Source: an uncultured Oscillospiraceae bacterium
GTDB lineage: Bacteria; Bacillota; Clostridia; Oscillospirales; Ruminococcaceae
Assembly: GCA_910586535.1 (NCBI GenBank)
Contig: CAJUHS010000003.1
Span: 94,805 to 158,804 of the forward strand
DNA: 64,000 nucleotides
Direction of reading: 5' to 3'
The notes under the pieces were generated by a model, which was not told the DNA's origin, did no database searches, and saw nothing but the letters and a program-made list of their open reading frames with translations. Shown here piece by piece: positions 58,779-64,000 of the stretch (the first letter of the stretch is position 1; each line of letters begins with the position of its first letter). The translations under genes were made by a program, and so were the position numbers.

Positions 58779-59208
58779 ATATAAAATTCCTTTCAGTGAT
58801 CTTTTTGTTATTCCGGCGTTCAGATATCCTCGAACTGGCAAAAGCGTCCTCGCCGCCCACCGGTTCTGGCATAAACAATATACCGTCGCAGAAGATGCTT
58901 TTGTTCCGTATATCCGCGGCAAGCCTGTACTGCCTGTACTTCAGCTCGCTCCGGCGCTTTTCGGCAAGCTCTATGCGGCGCATATTGACCCAGACCGAAA
59001 TGCTTCCGTACACGGAATATATGCCGATAGCGGACAGTATCACGAAAAATCGGACGTTTTTGTCCCACAGGGACATAGCGATCAGCACGCCCTGTATGAT
59101 AAGGCTTATAACGCTTTCTCTTGTAAACGCGTCAAAAGCCCTGCATATGCGGTGATCGAGCATATCCCATATCCCGCCGCAGTAAAGTTCGTAAAGGTCG
59201 GCAGTCAT
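58771..59208 (-). CDS. Membrane protein between fabH and fabG
   Basis: 145 residues. Two membrane helices (about 31-50 and 52-73) follow a short N-terminal amphipathic part (MTADLYELYCGGIWDMLDHR); a positively charged helix and an unstructured tail follow. GAAAGGACACC precedes the ATG. It starts 21 bases after fabH and overlaps fabG by eight bases, so it is part of the operon. No family is recognised; a role in membrane lipid synthesis or sensing is only an inference from position. Confidence 0.75.
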   Translation of the reverse strand: MTADLYELYCGGIWDMLDHRICRAFDAFTRESVISLIIQGVLIAMSLWDKNVRFFVILSAIGIYSVYGSISVWVNMRRIELAEKRRSELKYRQYRLAADIRNKSIFCDGILFMPEPVGGEDAFASSRISERRNNKKITERNFIYE

Positions 59209-59229
59209 AAACGGTGTCCTTTCTTTTGC

Positions 59230-60222
59230 TTAATAATCCAGTATAACACAGCCCATGGTAAGACCCGCTCCGAAGCCCACAAGGCAGAGCCTGTCTCCCT
59301 TTTTGACCTTGCCTTCGGCGATTGCTTCGCTCAGGGCGATAGGTATTGACGCGCTTGAGGTGTTGCCGTGGTCGGCAATATTAACGATGAATTTATCCAT
59401 TGAAACGCCCAGGTTTTTAGCCGCGGTCTCGATGATCCTTATATTAGCCTGATGAGGGACGAACCAGTCCACAGTATTAATGTCAAGACCTATCTTTTCC
59501 GCCGCCTTTTGGGCAGCCGCCGGCAGAGCCTTGGTAGCAAACTTGTAGACCTCCTTGCCGTCCTGAACGATGAAATTATCCCCTGCGGCAAACTCGCCCT
59601 CGTCGATATGATCTTCGGCTGTCCTCAGGGGGTGGCGTACCTTATGGCATTTCGCGTACAGGAAATGCGCGCCCGAGCCGTCCGCGCCGATAAAGCTGGT
59701 AAAAAGCTTCTCGGAACGCGTTATGACAGCGGCGGCAGCTCCGTCGCCGAAAAGGACGCAGGTGGAACGGTCGCTGAAATCGGTAACCCTTGAAAGCGTT
59801 TCATTGGCAACTACAAGAACATACTTCAGATCGGGGTCTGTCTGCAGATACCGCTTAGCCGCGTCCACAGCGTATACAAAGCCGGAGCACGCCGCGTTGA
59901 GGTCGTAGGCGGCAGCGCTTTTTGCGCCTATCCTGTCCTGGATAACACAGGCTACGGAAGGCGTATAGAAATCGTTTGTAATGGTCGTATCAATGACCAG
60001 ACCGATATCCATGGGGTCTATACCCGAGTTTTTGACAGCCTCCTCAGCGGCTTTCAAGCCCATTTCCCAAGTCGGCTCGCCGTCGGCAAGCCTGCGGGAC
60101 CTTATTCCCGTTCTTGTGGTTATCCATTCATCGTTTGTCTCCACTATCTTAGCCATATCGTTGTTGGTCACGCTCAGCGACGGACTGTACGAACCCATTC
60201 CCAAAATATCAATTCCGAACAA
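59230..60222 (-). CDS. fabH: 3-oxoacyl-ACP synthase III
   Basis: 330 residues. It starts fatty acid synthesis by condensing an acyl-CoA with malonyl-ACP. Active-site residues: Cys in NAACSGF, His in VPHQANIRI and Asn in ADHGNTSSAS. It starts with TTG at 60222 after GGAGGAAA. The promoter at 60397-60425 faces it, and fabD is divergent. Confidence 0.95.
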   Translation of the reverse strand: MFGIDILGMGSYSPSLSVTNNDMAKIVETNDEWITTRTGIRSRRLADGEPTWEMGLKAAEEAVKNSGIDPMDIGLVIDTTITNDFYTPSVACVIQDRIGAKSAAAYDLNAACSGFVYAVDAAKRYLQTDPDLKYVLVVANETLSRVTDFSDRSTCVLFGDGAAAAVITRSEKLFTSFIGADGSGAHFLYAKCHKVRHPLRTAEDHIDEGEFAAGDNFIVQDGKEVYKFATKALPAAAQKAAEKIGLDINTVDWFVPHQANIRIIETAAKNLGVSMDKFIVNIADHGNTSSASIPIALSEAIAEGKVKKGDRLCLVGFGAGLTMGCVILDY

Positions 60223-60301
60223 AACAGTTTCCTCCGTATTTCCTTTACAGCGTTATCCGCTCCGCTTCGGAAAAGCGGCGCAAAAAAACTGCGGCAAACG
60301 C

Positions 60302-60330
60302 TTGTAATTTTTCAGTTAGTATGGTATAGT
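60302..60330 (+). promoter_or_regulatory. Promoter of fabD
   Basis: TTGTAA (60302-60307) and TATAGT (60325-60330), spacer 17. It gives a leader of nearly 200 bases that runs antisense to the fabH promoter. Confidence 0.55.
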
Positions 60331-60387
60331 ATTAACAGCGGGTCTTTTTAAAAATCTGTTCAGCGCAATTTTTGCAGTTAAAATATA

Positions 60388-60402
60388 TACAATACTATTG
60401 TA
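60388..60402. promoter_or_regulatory. Palindrome over the fabH -10 box
   Basis: TACAATA-C-TATTGTA, 7-base arms. The right half contains the -10 box of the leftward fab operon promoter. It does not match FapR (TTAGTACC-type) or FabT (TTTGA-type) consensus sites. A second, CAAAT-T-ATTTG, lies just before the fabD ribosome site at about 60496-60506. Confidence 0.5.
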
Positions 60403-60425
60403 ATATTTTTCGTCCCCGTTGTCAA
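60397..60425 (-). promoter_or_regulatory. Promoter of the leftward fab/acc operon
   Basis: On the minus strand TTGACA (60420-60425) and TACAAT (60397-60402), spacer 17, about 170 bases before fabH. Confidence 0.7.
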
Positions 60426-60528
60426 CCGATTTTGAAGAATAAAATCCCCCCGCGGCAAAAAAATATTCGGCACAATAATTCAAAAAGACCTTGACTCAAA
60501 TTATTTGGATTCGGAAAGGACTGAAAAA

Positions 60529-61452
60529 ATGTCAAAAACAGTATTCCTGTTTTCGGGACAGGGCTCTCAGTACACCGGTATGGGAATGGAGCTTGCAGAG
60601 GCTTATCCCGATGTTAAAGTATATGAAAGAGCAAGCGAGATACTCGGTTTCGACCTTATTGAGAAGATAAACGGCAGCGAGGAGGAGCTTTCAAAAACCA
60701 TTATCGCCCAGCCGGCGATAATGGCGACCTCCCTGACCGCGTTTGAGATAATGAAGCGCGAAGGCATAGAATTTTCCGCAGCTGCAGGACATTCCCTCGG
60801 CGAATACGCCGCTATGGTCGCGGCAGGTATCCTCTCCTTTGAGGACGGATTCCGCGTGATAAAGGCGAGAGCAGAAGCCATGCAGAAAGCCTCTGAAGCC
60901 GCAGGCGGAGCAATGTACGCCATAATAGGCAAAACAGCGGAGGAAATAGAAGAGGTCTGCGCGGGCATCGGCGGTTACGTAGTTCCTGTAAATTACAATT
61001 CTTCCGCCCAGACGGTAATAGCGGGGGAGACCTCCGCAGCGGAAAAAGCCGCCGCAAAATTTGCGGAAATTGGAGCGAAAGCCGTAAAGTTAGGAGTATC
61101 CTCTGCGTTCCATTCAAAGCTTATGCAGCCTGCCGCCGATGACTTTGAAACCGCTCTGAGAGGTATGGGCATAACCTTTAACAAGTCGTCGGTACCGTTT
61201 TACTCAAACCTTACGGGCGACGTCCAGACAGATTTTGACGATATGCCCTCAAAGCTTGCAAAGCATATAGTTTCCCCCGTAAAATTCACCTCGGAGCTGA
61301 ATGCTCTTGCAGAAGCGGGGTACACTGATTATGCGGAGCTGGGACCGGGCAAAGTCCTGACGGGACTGGTCAAAAAAACCTTAAAAGGAGTAAACGCCGT
61401 AAACGTTGAAAATCAAAAGACCCTTGAAAAGGCTCTTGAAATTCTTAAATAA
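60529..61452 (+). CDS. fabD: Malonyl-CoA:ACP transacylase
   Basis: 307 residues. It loads malonate onto ACP. GQGSQYTGMG is the opening, AAGHSLGEYAAMVAAG contains the catalytic Ser, and SSAFHSKLMQP the catalytic His. AAAGGACT precedes the ATG at 60529. Divergent from the fabH operon and followed by SCP2-domain and shikimate genes. Confidence 0.96.
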   Translation: MSKTVFLFSGQGSQYTGMGMELAEAYPDVKVYERASEILGFDLIEKINGSEEELSKTIIAQPAIMATSLTAFEIMKREGIEFSAAAGHSLGEYAAMVAAGILSFEDGFRVIKARAEAMQKASEAAGGAMYAIIGKTAEEIEEVCAGIGGYVVPVNYNSSAQTVIAGETSAAEKAAAKFAEIGAKAVKLGVSSAFHSKLMQPAADDFETALRGMGITFNKSSVPFYSNLTGDVQTDFDDMPSKLAKHIVSPVKFTSELNALAEAGYTDYAELGPGKVLTGLVKKTLKGVNAVNVENQKTLEKALEILK

Positions 61453-61470
61453 TTTATTGGAGGATATATC

Positions 61471-61890
61471 ATGACATACGAAGAAATTTTTGCAAAAGCG
61501 CAGTCTCTGTTCGGAAAGGGCGACGCAACTGGCTTCGACGGAGATTTTGCAATACAGGTGAACATCACCGGCGAGGGAGAAGGCGCGTTCTATATAGCCT
61601 ATAAAAACGGCGCGCTTGATATCGCTCCCTACGAGTACCACGACCGTAACGCAATGCTTATCGCCAACGCGGAGAATTTCCTGAAGATAGCCGAGGGCGA
61701 GCTTGGAGCAGTACCTGCTTTTCTGTCGGGAAAACTCAAAGTGGAGGGCAGCACCGAAAAGGCGCTGGAGCTTGACAAGCTCATCACCTATATGAAGAAA
61801 AAAGCAAAGGACGAAAGCAAGTCCGCCGCCAAAAGCGCAAAAAATTCCAAAACCGAAAAAGCCGCCGGCAAAAATGGCAAAAAGAAGTAA
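61471..61890 (+). CDS. SCP2 sterol-carrier-domain protein
   Basis: 139 residues. The SCP2 fold (about residues 20-112, QVNITGEGEGAFYIAYKNGA and LSGKLKVEGSTEKALELD) forms a hydrophobic lipid pocket; the last 25 residues are Lys/Ala-rich. GGAGGATATATC precedes the ATG, 18 bases after fabD, so the two are cotranscribed. It may bind fatty acyl groups or an acyl intermediate. Known members bind lipids without catalysis; the role here is inferred. Confidence 0.85.
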   Translation: MTYEEIFAKAQSLFGKGDATGFDGDFAIQVNITGEGEGAFYIAYKNGALDIAPYEYHDRNAMLIANAENFLKIAEGELGAVPAFLSGKLKVEGSTEKALELDKLITYMKKKAKDESKSAAKSAKNSKTEKAAGKNGKKK

Positions 61891-61953
61891 CCATACAGCA
61901 ACGTGACAATACAAGAAGTACGGCAGAAAGATAAAAAATAAGGAGCGTTCAAA

Positions 61954-62787
61954 ATGTCAAAATATGCGCTTTTAGGCTATCCGCTGGGGCATACTATGTC
62001 CCCGCCCATTCATAAGCGTCTTTTTGAGCTTGACGGAAAACCCTACTCGGAATACGAGGTGTGCGAGATTCCTCCAGAAAAGCTTGCCGAAAGATCGGAG
62101 TATCTTAATTCCCTGAACGGCTACAACATCACCATACCCTATAAGGTGGATATAATAAAGTATCTGGACGGACTTGACGAGTCAGCAAAGCGTTATAATT
62201 CGGTAAACTGCGTTGTGAACCGGGACGGCAAAAATATCGGTTATAACACCGACTGCTCGGGCTTTCTCCGCTCCCTTGAAGCGGGGGGAGCAAAGCTGGG
62301 CGGACGGGTGCTCCAGATAGGCTGCGGCGGCGTTGGCAGAATGATGGCTATAGAAGCCGCTCTCCACGGCGCTGAGCTGACAATAGTCGCTCTTCCCGAA
62401 TTTATCGCGGGAGCAAAAGAGGTCGCCGAAGAAGCGGCAAAGCTTAATCCAGAGGCGAAAATATCGGTTATCACCCATGAAGAAATACAGGGAGAATTTG
62501 ATCTGCTGATGAACGCAAGCCCTGTGGGAATGTACCCCAACACCGATAACTGCCCCGTTCCGGAGGACGTTGTATTAAACTGCAAATGCGTGTTTGAGGT
62601 CATCTATAATCCCAACGTCACAAAGCTGATGAGTATTGCAGAAAAAAACGGCATACCCGCAATAGGCGGCATGGCAATGCTGGTATGGCAGGCGGCGGTC
62701 GCTCACGAGATATGGAACGGAACGACCTGCCGCGATGAAGACGTGGAAAAAATAATTGCCGAAATGAAAGCCGAGCTGACAAAATAA
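61954..62787 (+). CDS. aroE: Shikimate dehydrogenase
   Basis: 277 residues. It reduces 3-dehydroshikimate in chorismate synthesis. YPLGHTMSPPIHKRLFE binds shikimate, NITIPYKVD contains the catalytic lysine, LQIGCGGVGRM is the NADP loop, and MNASPVGMYPN is the C-terminal signature. GGAGCG precedes the ATG. It is 63 bases after the SCP2 gene; whether it belongs to the fabD transcript is uncertain. Related AroE-like proteins can act on quinate instead. Confidence 0.93.
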   Translation: MSKYALLGYPLGHTMSPPIHKRLFELDGKPYSEYEVCEIPPEKLAERSEYLNSLNGYNITIPYKVDIIKYLDGLDESAKRYNSVNCVVNRDGKNIGYNTDCSGFLRSLEAGGAKLGGRVLQIGCGGVGRMMAIEAALHGAELTIVALPEFIAGAKEVAEEAAKLNPEAKISVITHEEIQGEFDLLMNASPVGMYPNTDNCPVPEDVVLNCKCVFEVIYNPNVTKLMSIAEKNGIPAIGGMAMLVWQAAVAHEIWNGTTCRDEDVEKIIAEMKAELTK

Positions 62788-62820
62788 TACCCCCAAGACA
62801 GGGGTGCAGGAGGAGAGCCA

Positions 62821-63882
62821 ATGAAACTGAACAACAAGCTGCTTGCGCTTGCAAAGGGCATAAGCGTGTGGTGGGGAATATACCTCATACTCGGCTGCTG
62901 TGCGGGCTTTGCGGTCAAAACAATAAAGGATCTGTTTATGGACGCGCAGCCGTTCAGGATCATGCTGTTCGTGCCGTTAATGTGCATCGGTTCGCTTTTG
63001 CTGGCAGTTATTACATATTTTATCAGTTCGCTGTTCAAACGCGCTCCAATAAAAAGACTAAGGCGCAAGCTTGTGAATATTTTCAAGTCGGAAGGTTTTT
63101 CCCAGAACTACATAAATCTGCTGTTCGACAATGCGGCCGGGGACAATAAAAATCCCATGCTCATTGAAGCCGCCGCGGCGTACTGTATGCGGGGCGAGAC
63201 CGATACGGCGGCTAAAACTCTTGCGCAGGCAGACCTGACAAGCATTCTCGACATAGCCCAGTCAACGGGAAATTTCCGAACAGCGGCATACTATTACTGC
63301 GTAAAAATGGCCGCCTGCATTATAGCAAAGGACGGAAACGGCGCGGCCGCCGCTTACGACGAGGGCATTTATTATCTGGACGCTTTTTCGGACGGCGACA
63401 TGGTAATGGCAGTGCTGGCACTGTACCAGACCGAGGGAGGGCTGGGAAACTCAGCCATAGACACCGCCGAAAAAATAAAATGGAGCACTCTTCCCAAACC
63501 CATGAGGAAATGCGGAATTTCGTTTGCAGAGCTTATAAAAGCCAAAAATTTTCTTGCCCTGGAACGGTACAATGAATCCGAAGCCTCTGCGCGGCTCGCA
63601 ATGGAAAACTCCTGCACGGACTTCTTACACGCCCGCGCCGAGGAAACCTTGACGCTTGCGGGTGAAAAGAAAAAAGCCGCAGCAGAAAAATCCGAAACGC
63701 ATAAATCCGTAACGTATAAATCCGTAACGTATAAATCCGTAACGGAAAGCTCCGCAGCGGATAAAGCGAAGGAAAACGATAAAACAGAAGTCGCGGGAAT
63801 TTCAGATGTTCTGGAAACTGCCGAAGTTACCGAAGCGGAAGAACCAGTCCCAGAAGACAAAACCGAAGTGCATGACTTCTGA
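62821..63882 (+). CDS. Two-span membrane protein with repetitive tail
   Basis: 353 residues. Two membrane helices (about 18-38 and 43-66), then a helical cytoplasmic region (about 80-275) with repeats resembling TPR-type pairs (AAAYDEGIYYLDAFSDG, KAKNFLALERYNESEAS). The tail (about 284-353) is charged and includes three copies of YKSVT coded by a 15-base repeat. AGGAGGAGAG precedes the ATG, 33 bases after aroE. No family is recognised; a scaffold or protein-protein contact role is inference. Confidence 0.7.
   Translation: MKLNNKLLALAKGISVWWGIYLILGCCAGFAVKTIKDLFMDAQPFRIMLFVPLMCIGSLLLAVITYFISSLFKRAPIKRLRRKLVNIFKSEGFSQNYINLLFDNAAGDNKNPMLIEAAAAYCMRGETDTAAKTLAQADLTSILDIAQSTGNFRTAAYYYCVKMAACIIAKDGNGAAAAYDEGIYYLDAFSDGDMVMAVLALYQTEGGLGNSAIDTAEKIKWSTLPKPMRKCGISFAELIKAKNFLALERYNESEASARLAMENSCTDFLHARAEETLTLAGEKKKAAAEKSETHKSVTYKSVTYKSVTESSAADKAKENDKTEVAGISDVLETAEVTEAEEPVPEDKTEVHDF
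63701..63744 (+). repeat. Three tandem 15-base repeats in a coding tail
   Basis: ATAAATCCGTAACGT at 63701, 63716 and 63731 (last base of the third changed). Each unit codes YKSVT or a close variant. In frame, so copy number changes would not break the protein. Confidence 0.85.
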
Positions 63883-63896
63883 ACCAAAAAAAACCG

Positions 63897-63930
63897 GCCC
63901 TCGGAAAGCTAAGTTTTCCGAGGGCTTTTT
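63897..63930. terminator. Bidirectional terminator
   Basis: GCCCTCGGAAA pairs with TTTCCGAGGGC, then five T on the plus strand and a run of eight A before it (T on the minus strand), so it serves both the membrane protein gene and the partial minus-strand gene beyond. Confidence 0.85.
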
Positions 63931-63944
63931 CAACTATTAAATTC

Positions 63945-64000
63945 TTATACCTGACTGTTGTTGTCAAGGAAGTCCATAACGTCGTCAACATAAGTGAACG
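63945..64000 (-). CDS. C-terminal end of a minus-strand gene, partial
   Basis: The reverse strand reads ...FTYVDDVMDFLDNNSQV and stop at 63945-63947, with the shared terminator beyond it. Only 17 codons are in the window; the protein cannot be identified. Confidence 0.5.
   Translation of the reverse strand, partial: FTYVDDVMDFLDNNSQV

Noticed and set aside
60388..60402. FapR operator at the fab control region
   Set aside because: Sequence does not fit TTAGTACC-type sites.

Overview
The window looks like chromosome from an anaerobic Firmicute of the Ruminococcus/Oscillospiraceae type. The evidence is strong GGAGG-type ribosome binding sites, sigma-A promoters with 17-base spacers, a cellobiose phosphorylase very close to the R. 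albus type, pyruvate phosphate dikinase, an oxygen-sensitive class I fumarase subunit, a CIRCE-controlled htpG, a BofA-family gene and a clustered type II fatty acid synthesis operon. This is inferred from gene content and family resemblance. No rRNA, tRNA, CRISPR array or complete insertion sequence was recognised.

Layout. 1-5.6 kb is an accessory stretch: a Cys-rich small membrane protein, a fumarase alpha subunit without its beta partner, a probable type I toxin-antitoxin module (1642-1969), a small ribbon-helix-helix repressor with a perfect operator and a convergent small RNA (2284-2620), an amidohydrolase, a decayed ABC transporter fragment, a palindromic repeat and an alpha-alpha toroid protein. 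5.7-16.9 kb is housekeeping: ppdK, then glmU, an M1-like peptidase, prs, pth and mfd on the other strand. 17-22.6 kb carries an orphan branched-chain amino acid binding lipoprotein, a chemoreceptor, and rsmD-coaD followed by a coiled-coil protein. 22.7-30.1 kb (minus strand) has a large Ig-like repeat surface protein, small enzymes (two-metal phosphoesterase, DUF4180, aldose epimerase-like, radical SAM, P-loop kinase), asnS and a PHP phosphoesterase. 30.2-35.1 kb has cellobiose phosphorylase with a long structured leader, then an SdpR/SdpI pair and a flavin reductase. 35.2-47.6 kb has htpG, two XRE regulators flanking a decayed secreted protein, phosphoglucomutase, an EAL protein, rnr, secG, an SGNH esterase lipoprotein and a YfcE-type phosphodiesterase.

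47.7-49.9 kb is a five-gene block of small proteins ending in a DUF2508 and a BofA-family gene, followed by a degenerate nucleotidyltransferase-HEPN pair on the other strand. 50.7-60.2 kb is a fatty acid operon reading leftward: fabH, a membrane protein, fabG, fabF, accB, fabZ, accC, two paralogous zinc-ribbon membrane proteins, accD, accA, acpP. fabD, an SCP2-domain gene, a shikimate dehydrogenase gene and a membrane protein diverge from it on the plus strand.

Working together: acetyl-CoA carboxylase subunits (accB, accC, accD, accA), FabD, ACP and FabH/FabF/FabG/FabZ cover malonyl-ACP formation and elongation except enoyl reduction, for which no gene is present here. Cellobiose phosphorylase and phosphoglucomutase together feed cellobiose into glycolysis as glucose 1-phosphate; ppdK fits PPi-linked glycolysis. 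The most novel-looking items are the convergent toxin/antisense module, the adjacent small RNA/RHH module, the zinc-ribbon pair inside the carboxylase operon, the tandem-repeat surface protein and a two-copy palindromic repeat family.
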